Positions 35,936-44,622 of a DNA stretch of 64,000 nt are shown piece by piece. Under the pieces are notes generated by a model that worked only from the letters and a program-made list of their open reading frames with translations, was not told the origin of the DNA and ran no database searches. Numbering within the stretch: position 1 is the stretch's first letter; every line of letters starts with the position of its first letter. The stretch comes from Allopusillimonas lactea. GTDB lineage: Bacteria > Pseudomonadota > Gammaproteobacteria > Burkholderiales > Burkholderiaceae_B. The position numbers were made by a program, and so were the translations under genes. The stretch lies in NCBI RefSeq assembly GCF_021653995.1, contig NZ_JAJJOZ010000009.1, positions 143,784 to 207,783 of the forward strand. The letters are read 5' to 3'.

Positions 35936-36610
35936 TTACTGATGCACAGCGTCAGCCGCCTTGCGCGCCGCCAGGGTGTCCACCGGCCGGCGCACCACGC
36001 GCAGCTTGCCGCTGTTGCCGCCGCCGCAGTAGAACAGGCCCGCGCCGTCATACTCCAGCCCTGCTACACCGACGCCCTCCGGCATATCCAGTTGCTCGAG
36101 CACATCGCCCGTGCCCGCATCGATATGCCTGAGCTCGCCGCTGCCACCCTCCCAGGTGCCGTGCCATAACTCGCCATCCACCCACGTAACGCCGGTAACA
36201 TAGCGGTTGGACGTGATGGTGCGCAAAACCTTACCGGTTTCCGGATCGATCTGGTGGATCTTGCGGCCTTCATAATTGGCAACCCACAACGACCCTTCAG
36301 CCCACGCAAGCCCCGAATTCTCCTTGCCCTCCGGCGAAGCAATAGCGCTCAACACCTTGCCGGTCTCAGGGTCTATCTTCTGGATACGCCCCTCGCCAAT
36401 CTGATACAGATACCGCCCATCAAACGCGGTGCCCGCGTCGGCCAGCACGGCGATCCGCCTGACCACCGCGCCGGTGGCCGGGTCCACCGCCTCAATAGCA
36501 TCACCGGTTGCGATCCAGACATGCTTGCCGTCAAACGTAACACCGTGCACATGGCCTGTGGGGCCAAAGGGCCCAAACTCGCGGGTGATGGTGGCTAGTG
36601 ACTGTTTCAT
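35936..36610 (-). CDS. YncE/Vgb-like beta-propeller protein
   Basis: A 224-residue protein without a signal peptide, made of repeated blades with the recurrent motif K-I-D-P-E-T-G-K-V-L (three clear copies near residues 80, 125 and 40). It resembles SMP-30/Vgb/glutamine-cyclotransferase-like propellers, in which such repeats form a ring around a ligand site. Cytoplasmic location is inferred. The HTH regulator gene lies 39 bp upstream on the same strand, with GAGGAGCAC near the start here. Function unknown; glutaminyl cyclase activity is possible but not shown. Confidence 0.8.
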   Translation of the reverse strand: MKQSLATITREFGPFGPTGHVHGVTFDGKHVWIATGDAIEAVDPATGAVVRRIAVLADAGTAFDGRYLYQIGEGRIQKIDPETGKVLSAIASPEGKENSGLAWAEGSLWVANYEGRKIHQIDPETGKVLRTITSNRYVTGVTWVDGELWHGTWEGGSGELRHIDAGTGDVLEQLDMPEGVGVAGLEYDGAGLFYCGGGNSGKLRVVRRPVDTLAARKAADAVHQ

Positions 36611-36649
36611 GATGTGCTCCTCGTAGTAGAGTGATTGACGGTTCCCATG

Positions 36650-37870
36650 CTAAGCGTCTGGCAGCGGCGCGGGGAGTAACAAGGTTGTCGCGAAACCAGG
36701 CAGCAGCGGCATCACCCAGCGACGCGCGCGTCCGTGCCCAAAGGGCTCGATCGTCCCCGCCCGCGCCAGCTCATCAACAGCGCGCTGCACACTGCGCTGG
36801 CTCGTACCCAGCGCCATTGCCAGTGCCGAGGTCGACCACGCCTCGCCCTCGGCCAGCAAGGCCAGCACTGCCGCGTGCTTATCTTCCACAGGGCGCGCCA
36901 GCACCACAACATGGCCTTCGCCTCGCGGCGCCAATACAAAGCCTTGCGGTGTTGCCCTGATGCCCGCCAATGGCGCAATCGCCTTGCGCAGCCGCCCGAT
37001 CTCCACCCGCAGCCGCGCCCGATGCGTCTCATCGGGATGGCGGGTGCGAAATGCCAGCGCAATCAGCGCATCGCGCGCCACGTCCGCCGGCCAGGCATCG
37101 CCCAGGGCGCGCACCAACGCAAACAGCACCCGCCGCCCCGCCAGCGGCACCACGATTTCCGATTGACGCAAGACATAACGGCATGCATCGACAATCAGCG
37201 CGTCCGACACAAACAGCCGCGCTACGTCGCCCAGCCGCAACACGTGCTCGCTGCCTTGATCCACCAGCCGCGCCACCGGCTGCTCCAGTAAGGCTGCGGC
37301 ACGCGCCACGTCGGCCTGCAACGCCGATATACCGGCGCGCTGGGCCGCATCCCGTGCGCGAGACAGCGCCGCCCGGGCCGCTTCCTCGCGCAGCCGCCGC
37401 ATGGCAATGCCGGCCATAACCAGCGCATGCAGCGCCTGCAACGCTGGCGAGCATGCATGTGCATCGATATGCGCCAGCGCGTCGCCCGCATCGTCCAGCC
37501 GCCCGACCAGCAAAGCCCGCTGTGCCTGCAGGTACCGCGCATATGCCGCATTGGCAACGTCGCCATGCGCCTCCAGCACCTTGCGCGCAGTATCCAACGT
37601 ATGGACAGGCCACTTCAACTCGCGCGCGGCCAGGGCGATCTCGGCTTCGGCCACTACACATCGGGCGCGCGCCACCATATCGCGCCCGCCAAAAGCCCGC
37701 GCGGCGCCCTTGACCAGTTTCTTTGCAGTGCCATAATCGCCCAACTGGGCCAGCGCAATGCCGCGCAAGGCCAGCGCCGGCGCGTCATCGCGCAAGGCAA
37801 CACAATTAAGTGCGCCCAGCGGGTCCCCCGCTGCCAATGCATCTGCCGCCTGCGCAAGCGCTGTATCCAC
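36650..37870 (-). CDS. Uncharacterised regulator: helical-repeat N-terminus with C-terminal winged helix
   Basis: About 406 residues from a GTG at 37870 with GGAG 7 bp upstream; the frame is open up to 37921, where a TTG could also serve. The first 200 residues are Ala-rich helical hairpins resembling TPR repeats. The middle (ADVARDALIALAFRTRHPDETHRARLRVEIGRLRK) resembles an OmpR/SARP-type winged helix, and near the C-terminus a helix-turn-helix is visible (WSTSALAMALGTSQRSVQRAVDELARAGTI). It is cotranscribed with the propeller gene and divergent from the DUF3348 operon (72 bp between starts), so it could control either. Confidence 0.7.
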   Translation of the reverse strand: MDTALAQAADALAAGDPLGALNCVALRDDAPALALRGIALAQLGDYGTAKKLVKGAARAFGGRDMVARARCVVAEAEIALAARELKWPVHTLDTARKVLEAHGDVANAAYARYLQAQRALLVGRLDDAGDALAHIDAHACSPALQALHALVMAGIAMRRLREEAARAALSRARDAAQRAGISALQADVARAAALLEQPVARLVDQGSEHVLRLGDVARLFVSDALIVDACRYVLRQSEIVVPLAGRRVLFALVRALGDAWPADVARDALIALAFRTRHPDETHRARLRVEIGRLRKAIAPLAGIRATPQGFVLAPRGEGHVVVLARPVEDKHAAVLALLAEGEAWSTSALAMALGTSQRSVQRAVDELARAGTIEPFGHGRARRWVMPLLPGFATTLLLPAPLPDA

Positions 37871-37941
37871 GCCACGTCTCCATGGGGCCGCCAGCCCAGC
37901 GCCCCCAATGTGTAAAATCAACGGTTTTTAATGCTGTTAGT

Positions 37942-38694
37942 ATGGTGCAAGAACCACCACGGCGCACAGGCTTCAGCGGCCCGACGCTGGTTCGGCTGCT
38001 GGCCCGCCTGACAGACACAGATGTCCGGGAGTCCAGGCAATCGCTTTCAGACCAGCTCAGTCAGTGGCTGGGCTGGGGCGACGCTATCGCCCTGTCTGGC
38101 GTGCTCAACAGCGCGCCACCGGTGCCGCGCGGGGGCATACAGGCCGCAGCCGACGACAGCACCGACGAGTTCGCCCGCCTGCGTGCAGGCTTCGAAAAAG
38201 CCATCCTGGGCATCGCCGCGCCACAAACGGCCCGCACACCGGCGCATCGGCGGCCGCCACCCGGCCAAGTCAAGGCCAAGGCGCCCTCCAGTGCCGATTA
38301 CGGGGTGTTTCGCGGCGAGTACGTATCACTGCAACGCTCGATGGAGGCCGGCATTACGGCGCTGCGGGGCAGGCTGCGTGCCCGCCTGGCGGCCCGTTCA
38401 CCAGAAATGGCGCGCCTGGCCGTTATCGATGCAGCCATGGAACAGGCATTGATGGTCAAAGAATACGGCCTGCTGGCAGGCATCCCGGCGCTGCTCGAGC
38501 GGCATTTCAAACGCCTGCGGCAGGCCGAGGAAGACGCACTGGCCGAGGCTCAGGCCAACGGGCAGCTCGCCCCCGCAAACACCGGGGCGTGGCTGGATAC
38601 CTTTCGCCACGACATGCAAAGCGTGTTGCGTGCTGAGCTCGGCATCCGCTTACAACCGCTCGAAGGGCTGCTGGCAGCCTGCCGCGCTTGTTAA
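37942..38694 (+). CDS. DUF3348 family protein, first gene of a stator-like operon
   Basis: A 250-residue soluble protein of unknown function; the ATG at 37942 gives the family-typical start (GFSGPTLVRLLARLTDTDVRESRQSLSDQLSQWLGWGDAIALS). It has no signal peptide or transmembrane segment, a flexible Pro-rich stretch near residues 100-115, and a long helical C-terminal half with many Arg and Glu. From memory it belongs to DUF3348, found next to DUF802 genes in Burkholderiales. The DUF802 gene starts 8 bp downstream. A cytoplasmic accessory or effector of the membrane motor is my inference. Confidence 0.85.
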   Translation: MVQEPPRRTGFSGPTLVRLLARLTDTDVRESRQSLSDQLSQWLGWGDAIALSGVLNSAPPVPRGGIQAAADDSTDEFARLRAGFEKAILGIAAPQTARTPAHRRPPPGQVKAKAPSSADYGVFRGEYVSLQRSMEAGITALRGRLRARLAARSPEMARLAVIDAAMEQALMVKEYGLLAGIPALLERHFKRLRQAEEDALAEAQANGQLAPANTGAWLDTFRHDMQSVLRAELGIRLQPLEGLLAACRAC

Positions 38695-38702
38695 CCTAAC
38701 CT

Positions 38703-41159
38703 ATGAACCGAATTCTCTATTTCATTATCTTCATCGCGGGCCTGGCGGTCGCAGGCTGGATAGGCGCCGGCTACATCGGCACCAACCCGCTGGCCCTGGC
38801 CGTCATCGCGATGATCATCGCGGCCTATCTGGCCGGCACGGCAGAGCTGTACCGCTACAGCCAGGCCACGTCGGGCCTGAGCCGCGCAGTCGCAGGCTTA
38901 TCCGCCCCACCTGGCAATCTCGAGGGCTGGCTGTCTTCGCTGCACCCCAGCCTGCGCAATGCCGTGCGGCTGCGCATAGATGGCGCACGTGTCGGCCTGC
39001 CCGGGCCGTCCCTTACCCCTTATCTTGTCGGGCTGCTGGTTCTACTGGGCATGCTGGGCACCTTCCTGGGCATGGTGGCCACACTACGCGGCACGGGCCT
39101 GGCACTCGAAAGCGCCACCGACCTGCAAGCCATTCGCGATTCACTGGCCACGCCCGTAAAGGGGTTGGGCTTTGCCTTCGGCACCTCTGTCGCGGGCGTC
39201 GCTACCTCGGCAATGCTGGGCCTGCTTTCCGCGCTGCTGCGCCGCGAGCGCCTCGGCGCCGCGCAGGCACTGGACACGCATATTGCCACCACGCTGCGCA
39301 CGCATTCTCACGCGCACCACCGCGAAGAAAGCTACAAATTGCTGCAGCGCCAGGCAGAAGCCATGCCATCCGTCATCGACAAGCTCGAAGCCATGATGAC
39401 GGCCATGCAGCGGCACAACGAAGCCTTGAACCAGCAGTTGGCCGCCGGCCAGGCAAGTTTCCACGCCAAGACGGAAGCCGCCTATACCCGCCTGGCGGCA
39501 TCGGTGGAGCAGTCCCTCAAAGACGGGATTGCCGAAGGCGCACGCGCCGCAGGCACTGCCATCGAACCCATCGCGCAAGCCACCATGGCCGGGTTGGCCG
39601 CCGAGACTGCCACCCTGCACGACAACATTGCCCAATCGATGCGGCAACAATTGAATGGGGTATCGGAGCAACTGGACAAGACCACCACCGCCATGGCGGG
39701 CACGTGGGCTACCGCCGTCGCTGAACACCGCCACGCCAGCAAATCGCTGGCCGACGGCCTGCGCGCCTCGCTCGATGCGTTTATCGCCCATACGGGCAGC
39801 CAGTCTTCCAGCCTGATCGAAGGCGTTGCGGCCCGCCTGGATGGCGTCGCCGGCGACGTGTCGCAAGCATGGCAAACGGCGCTGGTCTCGCACCAGCAAA
39901 CCAGCGCAACACTGGCCGAAGAACTGCGTACCTCGCTCGGGGGCTTTGCAGCGAACACACGCCAGCAGTCCAGCGACCTGCTTGAAGGCATTGCGGGCCG
40001 TCTGGATGAAATCAGCGGCAATCTTTCCCGCAGTTGGGCCGACGCCCTAGCGCGTCAGGAATCAGCCAGCGCCAAACTCGCCAACGATAGCCGGCAGGCC
40101 CTCACGGCCACCGTCGACGCGCTTGGACAGCACTCGGCGTCGCTCATACAGGCCGTCGACGCTTCGCACGATGCGCTGCGGTCCAGCCTGACCGAGCAGG
40201 AAACACAGCGGCTGGCTGCATGGTCCGCCAGCCTCGACACCATTGCGGCCGGCCTTCGACAAGAATGGGCCCGGGCCGGCCAAGAAACCGCCGCCCATCA
40301 ACGCGAAATCTGCGACACCCTGGCGCAGGCGGCCCGCGAGATCACCAGCGAAACGCAGGCGCAGGCGCGCGGCACCATCGCCGAGATCGGCCAACTGGTG
40401 CAGGCCGCATCCGAAGCCCCACGAGCCGCCGCCGACGTCATCACCGAAGTCCGCCAGAAGCTCTCCGACAGCCTCGCACGCGACAACGCCATGCTGGAGG
40501 AACGCAGCCGTCTGCTCGAAACCGTGGGCACACTACTCGATGCCGTCAACCACGCCTCCTCCGAGCAGCGCGCCGCCGTGGACGCGCTGGTCAGCACCTC
40601 GGCCGACATGCTCGAACGCGTGGGCCGACAGTTCACTGACAAGGTCGAAAGCGAGGCCGCGCGGCTCACGGATACCGTCAGCACGGAGGCCCGCAAACTG
40701 GCCGATACAGTTGACACTGAGGCACGCAGGCTTAGCGATACCGTCGGCACCGAAGCCCGCAAGCTTACAGACACTATAGATGTCGAGGCGCAACGGCTCA
40801 CGTACAGCATCGGCACGGAAACCCGCCGGCTGGCGGACACGGTCAGTGCCGAAACCGGTAGGTTGGCTGGCGTGGGCGAGCATGTGGCTGGCGGCGCCGC
40901 CGACGTCGCGGCCCTGGCTCAGGCGTTCAGCACAGCGGTGCAAGCCTTCGGCGCATCCAGCGCATCCCTCGAAGCCCACTTGCAGCGCCTTGAAGCCGCA
41001 CTCGACAAGTCTTTGGCACGCAGCGACGAACAACTGGCCTATTACGTCGCCCAAGCCCGCGAGGTCGTCGACCTGAGCGTGCTGTCGCAGAAGCAGATTC
41101 TGGAAGAACTGCAGGCGCTATCCGAGCAACGCGCCACCACCGGCACAGGCGCCGCATGA
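38703..41159 (+). CDS. DUF802 protein: MotA/ExbB/ZorA-like membrane subunit with very long coiled-coil tail
   Basis: An 818-residue protein. Two N-terminal hydrophobic helices (about 4-23 and 30-47) and two more at about 102-127 and 150-175. The second pair reads LLVLLGMLGTFLGMVATL and GLGFAFGTSVAGVATSAML, the pattern of MotA/TolQ/ExbB and ZorA stator subunits. From residue 190 on the protein is a helical tail of over 600 residues with a 55-residue repeat (tryptophans at 335, 390, 445) and seven 11-residue repeats at 651-727. Its stop overlaps the OmpA gene (ATGA). It probably forms the pentameric ion-channel ring with a cytoplasmic stalk (inference). Confidence 0.85.
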   Translation: MNRILYFIIFIAGLAVAGWIGAGYIGTNPLALAVIAMIIAAYLAGTAELYRYSQATSGLSRAVAGLSAPPGNLEGWLSSLHPSLRNAVRLRIDGARVGLPGPSLTPYLVGLLVLLGMLGTFLGMVATLRGTGLALESATDLQAIRDSLATPVKGLGFAFGTSVAGVATSAMLGLLSALLRRERLGAAQALDTHIATTLRTHSHAHHREESYKLLQRQAEAMPSVIDKLEAMMTAMQRHNEALNQQLAAGQASFHAKTEAAYTRLAASVEQSLKDGIAEGARAAGTAIEPIAQATMAGLAAETATLHDNIAQSMRQQLNGVSEQLDKTTTAMAGTWATAVAEHRHASKSLADGLRASLDAFIAHTGSQSSSLIEGVAARLDGVAGDVSQAWQTALVSHQQTSATLAEELRTSLGGFAANTRQQSSDLLEGIAGRLDEISGNLSRSWADALARQESASAKLANDSRQALTATVDALGQHSASLIQAVDASHDALRSSLTEQETQRLAAWSASLDTIAAGLRQEWARAGQETAAHQREICDTLAQAAREITSETQAQARGTIAEIGQLVQAASEAPRAAADVITEVRQKLSDSLARDNAMLEERSRLLETVGTLLDAVNHASSEQRAAVDALVSTSADMLERVGRQFTDKVESEAARLTDTVSTEARKLADTVDTEARRLSDTVGTEARKLTDTIDVEAQRLTYSIGTETRRLADTVSAETGRLAGVGEHVAGGAADVAALAQAFSTAVQAFGASSASLEAHLQRLEAALDKSLARSDEQLAYYVAQAREVVDLSVLSQKQILEELQALSEQRATTGTGAA
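39705..40199 (+). repeat. Three imperfect 165-bp (55-residue) repeats inside the DUF802 gene
   Basis: Successive units begin at tryptophan codons 39705, 39870 and 40035, exactly 165 bp apart. The shared pattern is W-x-x-A-x(5)-H/Q-x(3)-S-x-x-L-A, then L/S-R-x-S/A-L, then Q-S/H-S-x-L-I/L-E/Q. The first two units are clearly alike and the third has decayed. This is the DUF802 repeat; it extends the cytoplasmic tail. Confidence 0.75.
40653..40883 (+). repeat. Seven 33-bp (11-residue) tandem repeats inside the DUF802 gene
   Basis: Seven consecutive units of the form E-A-R-K/R-L-x-D-T-V-x-T cover residues 651-727; the last is degenerate. An 11-residue (hendecad) period favours a right-handed or straight coiled coil rather than the usual heptad. 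Unit number could vary between strains by slippage. Confidence 0.85.
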
Positions 41160-41803
41160 AAGACGACCTCGATACCGGGGTGGAACCGGCTGTGCCGGTG
41201 TGGGCCGTCTTCGGCGACCTGATGTCGGTGCTGCTGGGCGCCTTCGTACTGGTGCTTGTAGGCGTGATCGGCATCCAGCTCGAACTTTCCACCCGCCTGG
41301 AAAAAGAAATCGAGCACCGCCAAGAAGAAACCCAGCGGCGCGTAAGCCTCGAGCAGGCGCTTGCCCGGCCGCTGGCCGAGGGGCGCGTCACATTGATCAA
41401 CGGCCGCATCGGTATCAGCGGCAGCGTGCTCTTTGCACTCAACTCAGACCAACTTCAACCCGAAGGCCGCGAGGTGCTGAAAGGCCTGGTGGGGCCGCTG
41501 TCCGAATACCTGCGCATGCACAATGAGATTCTGATGGTGAGCGGTTTCACCGACGACCAGCGCGTGCACGAGCAAAACCGCCGCTTTAGCGACAACTGGG
41601 ACTTGTCCGCCCAGCGCGCGCTGACGGTGACGCGCGTATTAATCGAGGAAGGCATTGCGCCGTCACGCGTGTTCGCCGCCGCATTCGGCGCCGAGCAGCC
41701 GGTAGCCTCGAACGCGGATGAAGCGGGCCGTGCAAAGAACCGCCGCGTTGAAATCGCGCCCATTCCGCAGTCGTCGGCCGGGACGACGCAAAGCCATGAA
41801 TAG
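41156..41803 (+). CDS. OmpA-family MotB/ZorB-like stator protein
   Basis: A 215-residue protein with a single N-terminal transmembrane helix and a C-terminal OmpA peptidoglycan-binding domain (GSVLFALNSDQLQPEGREVL; VSGFTDDQR; DLSAQRALTVTRVLIEEGI; GRAKNRRVEI). At the helix start it reads VWAVFGDLMSVLLGAFVLVL, with D21 aligned to the ion-carrying aspartate of MotB (ADFM). Coupled by a 4-bp overlap to the DUF802 gene. With it, it should form a cell-wall-anchored, ion-driven stator. Confidence 0.88.
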   Translation: MKDDLDTGVEPAVPVWAVFGDLMSVLLGAFVLVLVGVIGIQLELSTRLEKEIEHRQEETQRRVSLEQALARPLAEGRVTLINGRIGISGSVLFALNSDQLQPEGREVLKGLVGPLSEYLRMHNEILMVSGFTDDQRVHEQNRRFSDNWDLSAQRALTVTRVLIEEGIAPSRVFAAAFGAEQPVASNADEAGRAKNRRVEIAPIPQSSAGTTQSHE

Positions 41804-42308
41804 GCATCCGGTGTCCGAAACGCAGGCACAGCGTCCCGCATTGCAGCCGTCGGCGGCGCACGCCACATCGCAACCGTCGGATGAGCGCCCGACAGCGGAA
41901 GAGCGGGATGCGCCCACGGCGTCAGCGCCACTGGCCGAGCTGGTGGCCGACATCGCCCGGCTCAAAGCCAACGCGGCACCGCCGGACGGCATCCTGGCAG
42001 CCATGCGCGCCGCCTACCCAGAAGTACACGACATGGAGTACTTCCGCGCCACGTGGACGCGCCTGAACGGGCGCCGTCAGCTGCGGCAAGCGCTGGCCAA
42101 CGCCCCCGAGAACGCCGGCCCGCTCAACTCCAGCAGCGTCGTGCATCGCGCCATAGTGTTGATGCGCGAACTATCGCCGGGGTATCTGCAACACTTTCTT
42201 GCACACCTCGACGCGTTATCATGGATGGAGCAGCTCGCCAACAGCGTCGAAGCCGCCCGCAACGCCGCCCGCGCCGGAGGGGGCCGCAAAAGCGGGCGCG
42301 GCAAGTAG
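41796..42308 (+). CDS. DUF2894 family protein, last gene of the stator-like operon
   Basis: A 170-residue soluble protein; the ATG at 41796 overlaps the OmpA gene by 8 bp. The first 50 residues are disordered (Pro/Thr/Gln-rich), then a conserved part with LAELVADIARLKAN, MEYFRATWTRLNGRRQLRQALANAPENAGPLNS and SPGYLQHFLAHLDALSWME. From memory this is DUF2894. It contains no membrane segment or recognised catalytic motif. Strict coupling to the stator genes suggests a cytoplasmic partner. Confidence 0.83.
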   Translation: MNRHPVSETQAQRPALQPSAAHATSQPSDERPTAEERDAPTASAPLAELVADIARLKANAAPPDGILAAMRAAYPEVHDMEYFRATWTRLNGRRQLRQALANAPENAGPLNSSSVVHRAIVLMRELSPGYLQHFLAHLDALSWMEQLANSVEAARNAARAGGGRKSGRGK

Positions 42309-42499
42309 CGCAAGGCGCTTGCTGTCGCACGGGCATTCGGCTTACGCAGCCCAGGCCCAGCCATACGAGCGACGCATCCGGCACAGCCTGATACCCGCCC
42401 GCGCATACGCGCATCGACAGCTTCGCCTTGCAGGCGCGCCCCTGGCTTCTGCGCACGCTGCTGCCCGCTTTCCCCTCTGACGCAGATGGAGACCCCTGC

Positions 42500-43057
42500 A
42501 TGAAACGCTGCAAATGGTGTTCCGACGATCCGTCTTATATCGCCTACCACGATCAAGAATGGGGCACGCCCTCACGCGACCCAGGCTATCTGTTCGAGAT
42601 GCTGCTGCTCGAAGGTTTCCAGGCTGGTCTGTCGTGGATTACCGTGCTGCGTAAACGGCCGCGTTACCGCGAGGTACTGTTCGGCTTCGACCCCCACGCC
42701 ATCGCAGCCATGGACGACGATTACATCCACAATACCCTGATGCAGGATCCCGGCATCATCCGCAATCGCCTCAAGCTGAACGCCGCCCGGCAGAATGCTC
42801 AAGCCTGGCTACGCCAGGATGATCCGGTCAGCCTGATGTGGTCCTTCACCGGCGGCCGTCCACTGGTGCATCACTACACCCGCCACGAGGACATCCCGCT
42901 GATCACGCCCGAAGCCCAGGCCATGAGCCGCACGCTCAAGAAGACCGGGTTTACCTTTGTGGGCCCGACGATCTGCCAATCGTATCTGCAATCCTTCGGC
43001 GCCATCATGGATCACACCACTGACTGCTTCCGGCACGCGCAGCTGACGCGGGCTTGA
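42500..43057 (+). CDS. tag: DNA-3-methyladenine glycosylase I
   Basis: A 185-residue protein starting at 42500 (GGAG upstream). The N-terminus MKRCKWCSDDPSYIAYHDQEWG aligns with E. coli Tag, including zinc ligands C4 and H17. LFEMLLLEGFQAGLSWITVLRKR and KKTGFTFVGPTICQSYLQSFG follow, and a C-terminal H/C pair (HTTDCFRH) completes the zinc site. It excises 3-methyladenine from alkylated DNA. It stands alone, 191 bp after the stator operon. Confidence 0.95.
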   Translation: MKRCKWCSDDPSYIAYHDQEWGTPSRDPGYLFEMLLLEGFQAGLSWITVLRKRPRYREVLFGFDPHAIAAMDDDYIHNTLMQDPGIIRNRLKLNAARQNAQAWLRQDDPVSLMWSFTGGRPLVHHYTRHEDIPLITPEAQAMSRTLKKTGFTFVGPTICQSYLQSFGAIMDHTTDCFRHAQLTRA

Positions 43058-43106
43058 ACACCCGCCGCACGCAGGCCACATGGCAGCGATTTACCGGAGC
43101 ATCGCC

Positions 43107-43964
43107 ATGCACGCCCTACCCCCGCACGATGTAGACGTGGACGCCTATTTCAGGCGCATCGGCTATACCGGCACGCCTGCACCCTCGCTTGCCACGCTGC
43201 GCACGCTGCACGCCCTTCATGCCGAAACCATTCCCTTTGAAAACCTGGATCCGCTGCTCGGGCGCGTGGTACGGCTCGATCTGGCATCCATCGAGGCAAA
43301 GCTGGTGGCCGGCAGCCGCGGCGGCTACTGCTATGAGCACAATCTGCTGTTCGCACATGTCCTCGAACGCCTTGGCTTCGCGCCGCGGCGCCTGGCCGCC
43401 CGGGTGCTGTGGAACCAACCCAAACACGCGGTCACACCGCGCTCTCACATGCTGCTGCTGGTGCCTGTGGACGGCAAGGACTACATCGTCGACACGGGCT
43501 TTGGCGGCAATACGCTCACCGGCCCCATCCTGCTGCGCGATACTGCCCGCCAGGAAACGCCCCACGGCGCATTCCGTGTGCTGCCGCGCGACGACGAAGA
43601 CTTTCTGCTCGAGGCTTTTGTGCAGCAGGAATGGCGGAGGCTCTACGCATTTGATCTGGCGCGGCAACTGCCGATCGACTACGAAGCGATGAGCTACTAC
43701 CTTTGCATGCACCCTTTGTCGCACTTCCGTCATGCACTGTACGCGGCGTTGGCGGGGTCCAACGGCCGCCTGTCGCTGCTGAACGACCGCCTGACACTGG
43801 TGCACCCCGACGGCACCGTACAGCGCGAGGTCATCCGCGACCCCTCGCAAGCGCTGCGTGTGCTGGAAACACGCTTTGGCATACAAGTGCCCGATGCCGC
43901 GGAATTCCATGCCGCCTGGCCGCACCTTCGCACCCCTAAACAGCCCGACAGCGGCACACGTTGA
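43107..43964 (+). CDS. nat: Arylamine N-acetyltransferase
   Basis: About 285 residues from the ATG at 43107, which has GGAG 8 bp upstream; an ATG at 43080 is less well placed. The catalytic triad is visible: cysteine in SRGGYCYEHN, histidine in PRSHMLLLV and aspartate in IVDTGFGGN. It transfers acetyl groups from acetyl-CoA to arylamines or hydrazines. Length matches bacterial NATs. Neighbours give no specific substrate. Confidence 0.93.
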   Translation: MHALPPHDVDVDAYFRRIGYTGTPAPSLATLRTLHALHAETIPFENLDPLLGRVVRLDLASIEAKLVAGSRGGYCYEHNLLFAHVLERLGFAPRRLAARVLWNQPKHAVTPRSHMLLLVPVDGKDYIVDTGFGGNTLTGPILLRDTARQETPHGAFRVLPRDDEDFLLEAFVQQEWRRLYAFDLARQLPIDYEAMSYYLCMHPLSHFRHALYAALAGSNGRLSLLNDRLTLVHPDGTVQREVIRDPSQALRVLETRFGIQVPDAAEFHAAWPHLRTPKQPDSGTR

Positions 43965-44171
43965 CGCATACCCTCACGGCCAGTTCTTGGTTTGGTGTGG
44001 TTTGGCCATGGCTTTATCATGACCTGGATCGCGGCATAAAAATTGCTGGCATGGCTTGATGCGCAGCAATCATTCGCAGCGCTGTGCGGCTACACCACGA
44101 AGCAGTATCACCCAGCCACACCATATTGTGGCGCCACACCGAGACGCCACGCTTCACACAAAGGAGGCGCC

Positions 44172-44612
44172 ATGGCCTACCGTTCTACCTTTCCGCGCAA
44201 TATTTTTGCAGAGCTGGACCGTTTCCAGCGCGACATGCAACAGGCCCTGGGCATCGCGCCCGCTATCCGCGGCTCGGCATGGGGCGGTTTCCCGGCCATG
44301 AACATGGGCCACACACCCGAGGCTGTGCTGGTGTACCTGTTTCTCCCCGGCATGGCCCCCGAGAGCATCGTCGCAGAGGTTGATAAAGGCGTACTCACGA
44401 TACACGGCGAACGCAGCGTGGAGCGCCCCGCCGAAGCACCGCACCAAACGCTGCATATCGACGAACGATTTTCCGGCCATTTCCGCCGCGCCATCATCCT
44501 GCCGGACGACGTGGACGACGACAATATCCAGGCCAACTACCGGGACGGCATCCTGTACATCCGTCTGCAGCGGCGCGAAACCGCCCGCAGCCGCCGTCTC
44601 GACATCCAGTAA
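44172..44612 (+). CDS. Small heat-shock protein, Hsp20 family (first of tandem pair)
   Basis: A 146-residue alpha-crystallin protein. The ATG at 44172 follows AAAGGAGG. The crystallin domain runs from about residue 45 (AVLVYLFLPGMAPESIVAEVDKGVLTIHGERS) to GILYIRLQRRE. It lacks a clear C-terminal I-x-I tail. It holds unfolded proteins for refolding. The 207-bp upstream gap contains no clear sigma-32 promoter. The second Hsp20 gene follows after 10 bp. Confidence 0.93.
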   Translation: MAYRSTFPRNIFAELDRFQRDMQQALGIAPAIRGSAWGGFPAMNMGHTPEAVLVYLFLPGMAPESIVAEVDKGVLTIHGERSVERPAEAPHQTLHIDERFSGHFRRAIILPDDVDDDNIQANYRDGILYIRLQRRETARSRRLDIQ

Positions 44613-44622
44613 GGAGGACGCC

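Noticed and set aside
40653..40883. CRISPR-like array because of regular 33-bp repetition
   Set aside because: The repeats are contiguous, in frame, without spacers, and encode an 11-residue protein repeat.
43965..44171. Sigma-32 promoter or RNA thermometer upstream of the Hsp20 pair
   Set aside because: A CTTGAT element is present, but no CCCCAT-like -10 at the right distance and no sequence pairing with the AAAGGAGG ribosome-binding site was found.
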